Positions 15,391 to 24,188 of a stretch of DNA of 37,110 nt are shown one piece after another. The stretch is from Bacteroidaceae bacterium (lineage in GTDB: Bacteria > Bacteroidota > Bacteroidia > Bacteroidales > Bacteroidaceae). The position numbers and the translations under genes were made by a program. The notes beneath the pieces are model-generated. The model did not search any database, had not been told where the DNA came from, and worked only from the letters and a program-made list of their open reading frames with translations. The stretch is taken from NCBI GenBank assembly GCA_016280445.1, contig JAEEGS010000039.1:1-37110 (forward strand). The letters are read 5' to 3'. Numbering within the stretch: position 1 is the first letter of the stretch; each line of letters starts with the position of its first letter.

Positions 15391-16668
15391 ATGTATTTTG
15401 ACGAACTTGACATATCAGATGAACTCCTCGATGCGCTTGATGCCATGAACTTCGAGCAATGCACCCCCATTCAGGAGCAAGCCATTCCAAAGATATTGGA
15501 AGGCCACGACCTCATGGGCATCGCACAGACAGGAACAGGAAAAACGGCAGCATATCTGTTGCCTGTGCTTGACGAACTGAGTCACGGCAACTACCCCAAG
15601 GATTCTGTCAATTGTATCATCATGTCGCCAACACGAGAACTGGCACAACAGATTGACCAGCAAGTGGAGGGATTCGGATATTATCTCAACGGAGTCTCCT
15701 CTGTGGCTGTCTATGGCGGCAACGACGGACTTCGGTTTGAACAGGAACGACGTGGGCTTGAACTTGGTGCCGACATCATCATCGCCACTCCAGGACGACT
15801 GATCAGCCATCTGAACGGTGGACACATCGACTTGAAGAAGGTGTCTTTCTTCATTCTTGACGAGGCTGACCGCATGCTGGACATGGGCTTCTACGACGAC
15901 ATCATGAAGATTGCCAGTTATCTGTCGGAAGAACGCCAAACCATCATGTTCTCGGCCACCATGCCTGACAACATCCAGAAGTTGGCACAGAACATTCTTC
16001 ACAACCCTGTGGAAGTGAAGATTGCCGTGTCGAAGCCCGCTGAGAAAATACAACAGACGGCTTATCTGTGCTATGATGGCATGAAAGACCGCATTGTGGA
16101 GAAAGTGCTCAGCCAAGACGATTTGGACCGTGTCATCCTCTTTGCCTCTTCCAAGATGAAAGTCAAGGAACTCAGCATCATTCTCAAACGCAAGGGGTTC
16201 AATGTAGGTGCCATGCACAGCGACTTGGAGCAACGGGAACGGGAAGACATCATGCTTGCCTTCAAGAATCGGCACATCAACATCCTCATCGCTACCGACA
16301 TCGTGAGCCGAGGCATTGACATCGACGACATTCAGATGGTCATCAACTATGATGCACCACGTGACCCAGAGGATTACGTGCACCGCATTGGCCGTACAGC
16401 CCGTGCAAATCGTGAAGGTCAAGCCATCACGCTCGTGACACCCAAAGATTGGCCTCACTTGCTCAAGATTGAGAAACTGATTGAGAAAGAGATTCCAAAG
16501 CCCGATCTGCCAGAAGGATGTGGTGAAAAGCCAGACATGAAGCAGGCTGCTAAAACCCAAAGAAGACATACCCCCGGCCGACATGGCGGAAAGGGACGCT
16601 ATAACAAAAGAGGCGGCGGAAAACATCATGGGAAATCAAAAAACAAGCCCTCAAACACCGCTCAATAA
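15391..16668 (+). CDS. DEAD-box ATP-dependent RNA helicase (RhlE/CsdA-like)
   Basis: The 425-residue protein unwinds structured RNA, probably in ribosome assembly or mRNA decay. All core motifs are present: Q motif CTPIQEQAIP, GTGKT (K51), PTRELAQQ, TPGRL, DEAD from D157, FSAT, DIVSRGIDID and HRIGRTAR. The last 50 residues are a basic Gly/Lys/Arg/His tail that would bind RNA non-specifically. It lies 42 bp after the Lpt permease gene with no visible promoter or terminator between, so they are likely cotranscribed. Confidence 0.95.
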   Translation: MYFDELDISDELLDALDAMNFEQCTPIQEQAIPKILEGHDLMGIAQTGTGKTAAYLLPVLDELSHGNYPKDSVNCIIMSPTRELAQQIDQQVEGFGYYLNGVSSVAVYGGNDGLRFEQERRGLELGADIIIATPGRLISHLNGGHIDLKKVSFFILDEADRMLDMGFYDDIMKIASYLSEERQTIMFSATMPDNIQKLAQNILHNPVEVKIAVSKPAEKIQQTAYLCYDGMKDRIVEKVLSQDDLDRVILFASSKMKVKELSIILKRKGFNVGAMHSDLEQREREDIMLAFKNRHINILIATDIVSRGIDIDDIQMVINYDAPRDPEDYVHRIGRTARANREGQAITLVTPKDWPHLLKIEKLIEKEIPKPDLPEGCGEKPDMKQAAKTQRRHTPGRHGGKGRYNKRGGGKHHGKSKNKPSNTAQ

Positions 16669-16731
16669 TAGGCAATACGCTCTACAACCGAGGACTTTCA
16701 GTTTTTTTAACTCGCTTAGAAAACATTTTTT

Positions 16732-16762
16732 TTGAAGAACTCCACAAAAAGGCTTAATTTTG
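16732..16762 (+). promoter_or_regulatory. Promoter of the outer-membrane protein gene
   Basis: TTG (16732-16734), 20 bp, then TAATTTTG (16755-16762) is an excellent match. It lies 33 bp upstream of the start codon and supports ATG 16796 over the frame's earlier ATG at 16760. Confidence 0.75.
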
Positions 16763-16795
16763 CACTCAAATTCCATACTACTACAAAAAAAGACA

Positions 16796-18148
16796 ATGAA
16801 CAAGATAACACTTGCCATCCTATCGGCACTCTTCGCTACCACTCTCCATGCACAAAACGGCATCAACACGCCCTACTCTCGCTACGGATTTGGTATTCAA
16901 TCGGAACGTGCCATGGGTTTCAACAAAGGCATGGGCGGAGTGGCACAAGGTTTCCGCAACGGGCAACAAATCAACATCGCCAATCCTGCATCCTACTCTG
17001 CCATCGATTCCCTCACCGCTCTCTTCGACATAGGAATCTCGCTACAAAATGGCAACTACAAGATGGAGAATCTGCAGCAGAACATCCGCAACAGCAGTTT
17101 TGACTATTTCGCTTTCCAGTTCCGTGCTGCCAAGAATGTCGGCATGACATTGGGTCTGATGCCCATCACCAACATCAAATACAATTTTGCCTCTTCGAGC
17201 GAAAACCTGCAAGGAACTGAAAACATCACCTCTGCATATAGTTTTAATGGCGACGGAGGATTGCGCGAAGTGATTCTTGGCATCGGATGGCGCCCCTTCA
17301 AGCCCATCAGCATTGGTGTCAACGCCAGTTATCTGTGGGGTGAATATACCCACAACATGACGATGTCGTTCAATCAAACCACTGCTTTCAGCGTGGCACG
17401 TACCTACAACGCAGACATCAGCACATACAATGTACAGGCAGGTCTCCAATATGTACAACCACTCAACAAAAAGGACAGACTTGTTCTCGGAGCCACCTAT
17501 ACGCTGGGACATTATGTGGACAACAACAAGGCCTTTCGCACCACAAGAACCATGAATGGCAGTGCGGTGGAAACAGAAACCATTGACACGATTCAGAATG
17601 CGTTCCAATTGCCACAGAGCATCGCAGCCGGTGTAACTTATTATCATTCAAACAAACTCCGAGTGGGTGTTGACTTTGAACTTCAGAAATGGGCTGACTG
17701 CAAATTTCCCAACCAGCAGACCAATATCTCCACCAACACAACCGACAGGTTTGTATCGACAAAAGGGCAACTGAACGACCGCAAAAAGATTGCGGCAGGA
17801 TTGGATTGGACACCCTCATCAATATCAACCAGCAGTTATTTCAGCCGATGCACCTATAAAGTCGGAGGTTACTACTCACAGACATACGCAAAAGCTGATC
17901 TCACCGGAGCCGTCACAGACAAGCCATACGAATTTGGCGTTTCGGCAGGACTCACTCTGCCCATCTCCAACAACAACACATGGCGAATCACCCCTAAAAT
18001 CAACATGGCAGTACAATGGGTTCACACCAATATTCCCTATTTGAACGCTGCCACTAATCGGCAAAGCACACTCAAGGAGAATTACTTGCGATTCTGCCTG
18101 GGAGTGACTTTCAGCGAACGTTGGTTCTATAAGTCACGCATCAAATAA
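16796..18148 (+). CDS. Outer-membrane beta-barrel protein of the NTPYSRYGFG type
   Basis: The 450-residue protein has a Sec signal peptide (about residues 1-20, ending LHAQ). The mature N-terminus NGINTPYSRYGFG is followed by MGGVAQG and NPASYSAIDSL, a pattern I know from conserved Bacteroidota outer-membrane proteins with a FadL/PorV-like barrel look. Alternating aromatic and polar strands continue to the end (LGVTFSERWFYK). No specific function is established to my knowledge. Such genes commonly sit beside a TPR protein, LptC and a PpiD/SurA foldase, as here, which suggests a role in envelope assembly. Confidence 0.7.
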   Translation: MNKITLAILSALFATTLHAQNGINTPYSRYGFGIQSERAMGFNKGMGGVAQGFRNGQQINIANPASYSAIDSLTALFDIGISLQNGNYKMENLQQNIRNSSFDYFAFQFRAAKNVGMTLGLMPITNIKYNFASSSENLQGTENITSAYSFNGDGGLREVILGIGWRPFKPISIGVNASYLWGEYTHNMTMSFNQTTAFSVARTYNADISTYNVQAGLQYVQPLNKKDRLVLGATYTLGHYVDNNKAFRTTRTMNGSAVETETIDTIQNAFQLPQSIAAGVTYYHSNKLRVGVDFELQKWADCKFPNQQTNISTNTTDRFVSTKGQLNDRKKIAAGLDWTPSSISTSSYFSRCTYKVGGYYSQTYAKADLTGAVTDKPYEFGVSAGLTLPISNNNTWRITPKINMAVQWVHTNIPYLNAATNRQSTLKENYLRFCLGVTFSERWFYKSRIK

Positions 18149-18163
18149 GCACTACTTTGATGC

Positions 18164-18227
18164 CTCAGGAGGTTTTTTCCCGTACAACAATAGGACTTTC
18201 CCCCTGAAATAGACGGAAAAACCTGAG
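18164..18227 (+). terminator. Imperfect inverted repeat after the outer-membrane protein gene
   Basis: CTCAGG plus TTTTTTCC at 18164-18180 pairs with GGAAAAACCTGAG at 18215-18227, leaving a small bulge. It could terminate the upstream gene or shape the region before the next promoter. There is no T-tract after the right arm. Confidence 0.35.
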
Positions 18228-18247
18228 CAGACGTGAAATCAACGCCC

Positions 18248-18255
18248 TACTTTTG
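18248..18255 (+). promoter_or_regulatory. -7 box of the TPR protein-lptC operon
   Basis: TACTTTTG lies 68 bp upstream of the TPR gene start. A -33 TTG is not evident at the usual distance. Confidence 0.5.
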
Positions 18256-18323
18256 CAACATCAAAACGATAAAATCGTTATAACAAGAAAAAGAAAAAAT
18301 ATTCACGAAAAAATAAACTAATT

Positions 18324-19769
18324 ATGAAAAAGATTCTGTTTGTTTGCAGCCTTGCCATCACAAGCATGGCAGCCTATGCACAAGACCTCAGCGGCACTTC
18401 AATCAATGACCGCTTGGCCAACAACCCTGACAGCGCTGAGGTGCTTCAGAGCATCAGCCTCTACCGCGATGCTTTTAAGAACAACAACTATGAAGAAGCC
18501 GTAGAACCTTGGGAGTTTGTGTTCACAAAGGCACCACTTGCACAAATCCGTGTCTATACAGACGGTGCTTGGATGTTTGAAACACTCATCCAGAAAACCA
18601 CTGATGCTGCCAAGAAGAAGGAGTATTTTGACAAACTCATGAACATCTACGACCAACGCGAGAAGAACCTTGACGCGCTGAACTCGTTCGCCACTCCTAA
18701 GACCACTTCCACGAGAGGTAACATCATCTGCCGCAAGGCTTATGACTACTACTATTTCTGCCCACAGATGGACAACAATGTGGCTTACAAGATGTTCAAG
18801 GAAGGTATTGACGACATGGGTCCCAACACTGAGGGTTTTGTCCTCTTTGGATTCATCGAGTGCTCGTACAATCGTTTCCTCCACAACAAGGACAACATTG
18901 ACATCCGCCAGGACTTCATTCAGGACTACATGAACACCAACGACATCTGCGACCGTCTGCTTGATCAGGCCAAGGAATATCCATCAGAGACCATTCCTGC
19001 TGACCCAGATTCTGAAGACTCCACCAAATGGGTAGATCAGGTGGTGCTCTCTCCTGAAGCACAGAAGATTGTGGACAACTACCAGCCAGTACAGAATAAA
19101 GCAAACGAACTCTTCGTTTCCTCTGGAGCTGCTGACTGTGATGCCCTTGAAAAGATTTATGGTGCACAAGTGGAGGCTAACAAGACCAACCTTCAGTATC
19201 TTAACTCTGTGCTTGCCATCCTCAACAATTTCGAGTGCGACAAGTCTAACATCTACTATGTGGCTGCTGATTATGCCTACCAAATCAACAAGACTCCACA
19301 GGCTGCCATCGGTAAGGCATCCAAGCTTCTCAAGGAAGGTGATGTCAACGGTGCCATCAAATACTTCGATGAGGCAATCAGCCTTGAATCTGACAATGCA
19401 AAGAAGGCTAAATACTCTTATGTCATAGCAGCTCTGATGTACAAGAAAGGCAATCTCAGCCAGTGCCGTGCATATTGCCGCAAGACCCTCTCTTACAACC
19501 CATCCAACGGTGGTGCCTATCTGCTTCAGGCAAGTTGTATCGCACGTTCTGCATCGGGAGACATGCTGGAGAAGAGTAAATACTACTGCCTCGCTTATGA
19601 CTATTGCAACAAGGCAAAATCTGTGGATCCAGCATCTGCAGCCAAGGCCAATCGCGCCGCTGCAGGTTACGCTGCCCACTTCTATCCAAAGTCTGAGGCA
19701 TTCTTCCAGGGCGTGAAGGCTGGTCCTGTGACTGTAGCAGGTGAAACAACTACACTCCGCCTCCGCTAA
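18324..19769 (+). CDS. Periplasmic TPR-repeat protein
   Basis: The 481-residue protein begins with a Sec signal peptide (MKKILFVCSLAITSMAAYA-Q, cleavage about residue 19). The rest is helical with TPR-like pairs. The clearest are near residues 335-370 (KLLKEGDVNGAIKYFDEAIS) and 370-410 (YKKGNLSQCRAYCRKTLSYNP). It therefore probably acts as a periplasmic scaffold. It is 8 bp upstream of lptC in the same operon and next to the outer-membrane protein gene, a conserved arrangement in the phylum. A part in LPS export or outer-membrane biogenesis is an inference from context. No catalytic motif is visible. Confidence 0.75.
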   Translation: MKKILFVCSLAITSMAAYAQDLSGTSINDRLANNPDSAEVLQSISLYRDAFKNNNYEEAVEPWEFVFTKAPLAQIRVYTDGAWMFETLIQKTTDAAKKKEYFDKLMNIYDQREKNLDALNSFATPKTTSTRGNIICRKAYDYYYFCPQMDNNVAYKMFKEGIDDMGPNTEGFVLFGFIECSYNRFLHNKDNIDIRQDFIQDYMNTNDICDRLLDQAKEYPSETIPADPDSEDSTKWVDQVVLSPEAQKIVDNYQPVQNKANELFVSSGAADCDALEKIYGAQVEANKTNLQYLNSVLAILNNFECDKSNIYYVAADYAYQINKTPQAAIGKASKLLKEGDVNGAIKYFDEAISLESDNAKKAKYSYVIAALMYKKGNLSQCRAYCRKTLSYNPSNGGAYLLQASCIARSASGDMLEKSKYYCLAYDYCNKAKSVDPASAAKANRAAAGYAAHFYPKSEAFFQGVKAGPVTVAGETTTLRLR

Positions 19770-19777
19770 ACAGAGCC

Positions 19778-20428
19778 ATGAGGTATAGAATCACACAACC
19801 CGTGAAATCTATCACACACATATTCAGCGTTGCAGCAGTCGTCATGGCTGCTGCAACGTTGTCACTCCAATCGTGCGACGATAGCGACAAGAAAATCGGC
19901 CCCACCATTGGAGTACGTGATTCTTTACCTGTTTTGCAATCCGTTGGTGTCAGCACCCTCATCAGCGACTCTGGCATCATCCGTTATAAGATGATTGCGG
20001 AAGAATGGTACATCTACGACAAAAAAGAACCACAATACTGGTCTTTCGAAAAGGGACTTTTCTTGGAGCGGTTCAATGAATCTTATCAAGTAGATGCCTA
20101 CATCTCATGCGACACTGCTTATTTTTACAACCAAAAGCATTTGTGGGAACTTCGAGGCCGTGTTCTCGTTAAGAATCTGAAGGGAGAAACGTTCAAGACA
20201 TCCCTGCTCTTTTGGGATCAATATGCCCACCGCATCTATTCTTCCGCATACATGGAGATTGATGGAGAAACCCGTAAACTATCAGGGTACAACTTCAGCA
20301 GTAACGAGCAGATGACCGACTACATCATCCACTCGTCGAAAGGACAATTCCCGCTTGAAGACCACACACCCACACCTCAACCCGACCCTGCCATCATGGC
20401 TCAACAAGACAGTGTCGTGACACAATGA
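19778..20428 (+). CDS. lptC: LptC, LPS export periplasmic protein
   Basis: The 216-residue protein has a hydrophobic segment ending in LSLQSC at about residue 33. This looks like a lipobox, so it may be lipid-anchored rather than held by a transmembrane helix as in E. coli. The body matches the LptC/DUF1239 beta-jellyroll: SGIIRYKMIAEEWYIY, a mid-domain FERF, DTAYFYNQKHLWELRGRVLV. LptC passes LPS from the LptB2FG transporter to LptA. It is the last gene of the TPR-lptC operon, followed by a strong terminator. The LptF/G-like permease lies at 14089. Confidence 0.88.
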   Translation: MRYRITQPVKSITHIFSVAAVVMAAATLSLQSCDDSDKKIGPTIGVRDSLPVLQSVGVSTLISDSGIIRYKMIAEEWYIYDKKEPQYWSFEKGLFLERFNESYQVDAYISCDTAYFYNQKHLWELRGRVLVKNLKGETFKTSLLFWDQYAHRIYSSAYMEIDGETRKLSGYNFSSNEQMTDYIIHSSKGQFPLEDHTPTPQPDPAIMAQQDSVVTQ

Positions 20429-20458
20429 TGTTTACAACACACTTAAATGCATAACAAA

Positions 20459-20495
20459 CAAAAAGTACGTCCAACGATATTGGGCGTACTTTTTG
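20459..20495 (+). terminator. Terminator after lptC
   Basis: CAAAAAGTACG-x-CCAA pairs with TTGG-x-CGTACTTTTTG, a 15-16-bp stem with the T-run inside the right arm. It works on either strand. Confidence 0.85.
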
Positions 20496-20601
20496 TTTGG
20501 AAGGCTCCATTTATGAAAGAAAATGGCGATGATATGCCGAAAATAGAATGTGAATGTGAAAAAATCCACGTGAACATCATGTTCGGGTGATATTTTTTTC
20601 G

Positions 20602-20609
20602 TAATTTTG
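20602..20609 (+). promoter_or_regulatory. -7 box of the foldase gene
   Basis: TAATTTTG followed by CATG lies 84 bp upstream of the start codon and after the lptC terminator, so the foldase gene has its own promoter. Confidence 0.55.
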
Positions 20610-20692
20610 CATGATTTTGCGATTTGGCGAAGGGGGAAGCCCTGAAGTCATACGTATGACAAAGAAAACATAATCAATAAAAACAATAAAAA

Positions 20693-22849
20693 ATGGCAGC
20701 ATTACAAAAAATCAGAAGCAAGGGCGTGCTCCTTGTGACCATCATCGCCGTGGCGTTGTTCCTCTTCGTTGCCGGCGACTTATTTAGAGGGCTTGAAAGT
20801 CTTTTCCAGAGTTCAAGCCAGCAAGTGGGAGAAGTAGATGGAAAGTCATTGTCCATTCAGGATTTCCAGAAAATGGTGGACGAATACCAAACCTTCTACG
20901 AAGTTGTCGCTCAGCAAAGTTCCTTTAGCGAAAGCGAGATGAATCAACTGAGAGATCAAGCATGGAACGACTATGTACAGTCACAACTCATTCAGAAAGA
21001 ATGTGAAGAACTTGGCATCGGCGTGACAGATGAAGAAATTGCAGAAGTGGTGAAGAATGGTACCAGCCAACTGCTGCAGGCTCCTGTTTTCATGAACCAG
21101 CAAACTGGTCGTTATGACTATGCAACAGTGAACGGCTTCCTCACTGAATACAAGAAACTGAAAGACGCTGGCACACAAATTCCTGAAGCATATGAAAAGA
21201 TCTACAAATACTATCTTTTCGTTCAGCGCCAAATTCGCAATCAGTTGCTTACACAGAAATATCAAGTTCTCCTCTATCAGAGCATCCTGTCCAACCCTGC
21301 AGAAGCAAAACTTGCATTCAACAGCCGTTCGGAGGAGTCTGAAATTTTGTTGGCATCACTGCCTCTTTCTTCTGTACAAGACAATGACATAAAGGTTTCG
21401 GACGAAGAGATTAAGGCAAAGTATGAAGAGAAGAAAGAAATTTTTGCTTTGGATAACGAAACACGCGACCTCAAGGTCATCGACATTCAGGTAGTTGCCA
21501 GCGACGCTGACAAGAAAGCCGCTGAAACAGAGATGGCAGAAGCCGCCACAAAACTGGCTGATGCTGCAACCAACACCGTTGCTGGCAATGTGGTTCGCCA
21601 AGCAGCATCACAACTTCCCTACTCTGACGTGTACAAAATGAAGGAAGCCTTCCCTAACATGATTTCCATCCAGCTCGACTCAACAGCTGTTGGTACTGTC
21701 AAGGCTCCTGCATACGATCCAATGACCAATACGTATTACACCTATAAGGTTCTTGGTAAAGCCACGATGGCCGACTCTATCCTGTTCCGCCAGATTGGTG
21801 TAATCGGTAAGGGTGAAGAAGATATCGCAAAGAAGGCTGACAGCATCATGACTGCATTGACTGCCGGAGCGCAGTTCAAAGACCTTGCCAAGAAGTATAA
21901 CCAGACAGGTGACTCTACATGGATTACAACAGCACAGTTCCAAGCAGCCTCTTTGGACGCAGACAACACCCTCTTCATCAACACACTTTACAGCATGAAT
22001 GCGGGAGAAAGCAAGAAACTGAAACTTGAAAACGGCTCCACTGTGATTCTCCAGGTGATGAAGACGGCTAACCCTGTAACGAAATACAATGTTGCAGCCA
22101 TCGTGAAAGAACTGAGATTCTCTGATGAAACTTACAGCAAGGAATACAACAAGTTCTCTTCTTTCATTGCAGAAAACACCACATTGGAGAAGATTGAAGC
22201 AAACGCATCTAAAAACGGTTACGTTGTTCGTCCAATGGAGAATGTTCCTTCCACAGCTCATGGTATAGCAGGCATCCGTGCTACACGTGATGCACTCAAG
22301 TGGGCATTCGATAATGCAAAAGTGGGTGACATCTCTCAACTCTACGAATGTGGCAATAACGACCACCTCCTCTTGGTCGCTTTGACTGGCATCAACCCTG
22401 TTGGTTACTATTCCGTTGAGAAAGCCAAGGATTTCCTGACAGAAGAAGTAAAGAAAGACAAGAAGATTGAGAAACTTTACGATTCTGCCAAGAATGTGAA
22501 GAACATCGCTGATGCACAGAAACTGAAGAATGTGGTTGTTGATACAGTGAAGCATGTTTCCTTTGCCCAGAACACATTCGTACCTTCCATCAACGCATCA
22601 GAGTCTCTCATCGGTGCTACCGCATCAAAGACTGCCAAAGGTGCTTTTGCCGGTCCAGTGAAGGGTAACTACGGCGTGTACATGTTCCAAGTTCTCGACA
22701 AGACCAAGACTGCAGAGAAATTTGACGCAAAAGCAGAAGAAGCATCAACTGCCGAGCAGAACTCACGTGTTGCCTTGTTTGGCAACACATTCATCCAGTC
22801 GCTGACGAAGAAGGCTTCTGTCATAGACAATCGTTACAAGTTCTTCTAA
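20693..22849 (+). CDS. PpiD/SurA-like peptidyl-prolyl isomerase foldase
   Basis: The 718-residue protein has an N-terminal membrane anchor (residues 12-30, VLLVTIIAVALFLFVAGDLF) and then a periplasmic SurA_N-like chaperone domain (EVDGKSLSIQDFQ through EECEELGIGVTDEEI). Parvulin-type PPIase segments follow near residues 360-440 (ILFRQIGVI, GAQFKDLAKKYNQTGDS, GESKKLKL) and possibly again near 520-600. The order and anchor match PpiD, which helps secreted and outer-membrane proteins fold at the Sec exit. The canonical parvulin active-site residues are not obvious, so it may be mainly a chaperone. It is monocistronic with a strong terminator. Confidence 0.85.
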   Translation: MAALQKIRSKGVLLVTIIAVALFLFVAGDLFRGLESLFQSSSQQVGEVDGKSLSIQDFQKMVDEYQTFYEVVAQQSSFSESEMNQLRDQAWNDYVQSQLIQKECEELGIGVTDEEIAEVVKNGTSQLLQAPVFMNQQTGRYDYATVNGFLTEYKKLKDAGTQIPEAYEKIYKYYLFVQRQIRNQLLTQKYQVLLYQSILSNPAEAKLAFNSRSEESEILLASLPLSSVQDNDIKVSDEEIKAKYEEKKEIFALDNETRDLKVIDIQVVASDADKKAAETEMAEAATKLADAATNTVAGNVVRQAASQLPYSDVYKMKEAFPNMISIQLDSTAVGTVKAPAYDPMTNTYYTYKVLGKATMADSILFRQIGVIGKGEEDIAKKADSIMTALTAGAQFKDLAKKYNQTGDSTWITTAQFQAASLDADNTLFINTLYSMNAGESKKLKLENGSTVILQVMKTANPVTKYNVAAIVKELRFSDETYSKEYNKFSSFIAENTTLEKIEANASKNGYVVRPMENVPSTAHGIAGIRATRDALKWAFDNAKVGDISQLYECGNNDHLLLVALTGINPVGYYSVEKAKDFLTEEVKKDKKIEKLYDSAKNVKNIADAQKLKNVVVDTVKHVSFAQNTFVPSINASESLIGATASKTAKGAFAGPVKGNYGVYMFQVLDKTKTAEKFDAKAEEASTAEQNSRVALFGNTFIQSLTKKASVIDNRYKFF

Positions 22850-22923
22850 GAAATACTGCACGTATAGAGGCGAGAGCTTTCGCCTTCATACACACAGAAA
22901 TAAGTATTACAAGAGAATTGTTG

Positions 22924-22964
22924 GGTATTCACTAACGTGTTTTGTTAGTGAATACCTTTTTTTT
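22924..22964 (+). terminator. Terminator of the foldase gene
   Basis: A perfect 13-bp stem (GGTATTCACTAAC and its complement) with a 7-nt loop is followed by eight T residues. Confidence 0.95.
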
Positions 22965-23000
22965 GATTTCCATCCCATTAAAAATCACATATTTTAGGTA

Positions 23001-23031
23001 TTGCACGAACTTCAAAAAGGCCGTAACTTTG
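23001..23031 (+). promoter_or_regulatory. Strong promoter without an ordinary downstream gene
   Basis: TTG (23001-23003), 20 bp, then TAACTTTG (23024-23031) is a perfect Bacteroidota promoter on the plus strand. The next plus-strand gene is nudC, more than 1.1 kb away beyond the convergent lysozyme gene. The likely product is the short transcript described next. Confidence 0.7.
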
Positions 23032-23037
23032 CAGCGT

Positions 23038-23125
23038 GAATTTAGAATTACGTAAACCATAAAATGTTAGAGACAACAAAAGACCTTCTTTCCTATTCGC
23101 GATGAATCGGGAAGAAGGTCTCTCT
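23038..23125 (+). ncRNA. Candidate small RNA or 13-codon leader with 3' hairpin
   Basis: Transcription from the promoter at 23001-23031 would give about 85 nt ending in a strong hairpin (AGACCTTC... at 23081-23093 pairing with 23110-23121). It could carry a 13-codon frame (ATG 23064 to TGA 23105, MLETTKDLLSYSR), but that frame runs into the hairpin. The T content after the stem is modest on this strand. I cannot tell a small RNA from a fortuitous promoter placed before the lysozyme terminator. Confidence 0.35.
23076..23121 (-). terminator. Terminator of the lysozyme gene (minus strand)
   Basis: On the minus strand the same hairpin (AGACCTTCTTCC / GGAAAGAAGGTCT) is followed by a T-rich tract (TTTTGTTGT). 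It is about 90 bp past the lysozyme stop. Confidence 0.6.
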
Positions 23126-23209
23126 ATTTCTGGAAAATGCGTCACAAGCATCAAGTCATATACCTCTGTCTGTAACTCTGTCTGTAAGGGGACTTGACCA
23201 GAACACTTT

Positions 23210-24034
23210 TCAATAAAGGATGTCTCTGATAGAGTGCCTGCCCACAAATCTGCTCATGTCAACATTTCCTCTAATACCACGCACAGAACCCGTTGATGAA
23301 TACTGCCACATTACATAGTCTGAATTGTCAGATAAAGAAGGTTCGATGGGCGAATAGGCTGCTATAAAATACTTGTAGCCACGCAAACGCGGATTGCTAT
23401 GAATATAATTGTTATAAAAATTCCTACCCGTATATATCAACGGCTTTTTCCCGTATTCCTTCTCCAACAATTCGCACAATTCAATCAATCGAGCCTGCAT
23501 GAGTTCTACGGATGCACCTTTTATCACTTCCACATCCACCATCGGCAAAAGATCCTGCTTCTTTGTGTCAACACGTGAGACAAACAAATCAAATTGTGCC
23601 TTTGCTGGCAAGTTAGGACGGAAAAACAGGTAACTGCCCACCTTCAATCCCATCCGTTTGCACTCTTGGAAATTATATTGATAGGTGTCATCCACCATAG
23701 CCACTCCTTCGGTGGCCTTCAAATAAACGTATGTAACCTGTGGGTCTCTTGACACCTCGTTCCAGTTAATTCTTCCTTGATAATGGCTAACATCTATACC
23801 TTGTGCTCCCCTTACACCTGTAACATGTCGCACCCCTGCCAGCATGGGCATCTCTATTGCTTTTGGATGACGGTCTGGCCTTGATTTTCTTGCAACAGGA
23901 TCAGGTTCGAGATCAACTGTGTTATATTCATGCTTTACTTTCTTCTCCTTCTTATCAGCCCATACTGGCTCAACACAAAGCATTGTAGCCATTACTAATA
24001 ATAAATATATGTACGCGCGATGTACGTGTGTCAT
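23210..24034 (-). CDS. GH25-family lysozyme (muramidase)
   Basis: The 274-residue protein should cleave the MurNAc-GlcNAc bond of peptidoglycan. Residues 7-27 form a signal sequence or N-terminal anchor (IYLLLVMATMLCVEPVWA), followed by a charged linker. The catalytic domain starts at GIDVSHYQG, with YLKATEG, the acidic pair in PMVDVE, KPLIYTG, and MWQYSS near the end. This is the usual GH25 order, and the length is normal. The frame extends to an ATG at 24058, but that codon lies inside the promoter -7 box, so ATG 24034 was chosen. It is divergent from nudC and monocistronic. A role in cell-wall turnover or in competition is possible. Confidence 0.93.
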   Translation of the reverse strand: MTHVHRAYIYLLLVMATMLCVEPVWADKKEKKVKHEYNTVDLEPDPVARKSRPDRHPKAIEMPMLAGVRHVTGVRGAQGIDVSHYQGRINWNEVSRDPQVTYVYLKATEGVAMVDDTYQYNFQECKRMGLKVGSYLFFRPNLPAKAQFDLFVSRVDTKKQDLLPMVDVEVIKGASVELMQARLIELCELLEKEYGKKPLIYTGRNFYNNYIHSNPRLRGYKYFIAAYSPIEPSLSDNSDYVMWQYSSTGSVRGIRGNVDMSRFVGRHSIRDILY

Positions 24035-24055
24035 GTGCAAATGAAATTTTGAGTA

Positions 24056-24086
24056 CAAATGTAGCCTTTTTCAGCCAATTTCACAA
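24056..24086 (-). promoter_or_regulatory. Promoter of the GH25 lysozyme gene
   Basis: On the minus strand TTG (24086-24084), 20 bp, then TACATTTG (24063-24056). It decides the start of the lysozyme gene, which begins 22 bp downstream of the box. Confidence 0.75.
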
Positions 24087-24158
24087 CTAATTAGGCAACT
24101 CTTAACTTTTTTAATGATTTTAAATACAAAAAATGGAGATAATCCCACAATTTATAAC

Positions 24159-24166
24159 TAATTTTG
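24159..24166 (+). promoter_or_regulatory. -7 box of the nudC-lipoprotein operon
   Basis: TAATTTTG lies 23 bp upstream of the nudC start. No clear TTG is seen at -33. Confidence 0.5.
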
Positions 24167-24188
24167 GCCCGAAAAATGAGATTGACAC

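Noticed and set aside
15415-16629. 404-codon minus-strand frame opposite the DEAD-box gene
   Set aside because: It is antisense to a gene with every DEAD-box motif, with no recognisable domain and no start context.
22978-23247. 89-codon minus-strand frame after the lysozyme gene
   Set aside because: It overlaps the lysozyme 3' end, a terminator hairpin and a plus-strand promoter. No start context or motif.
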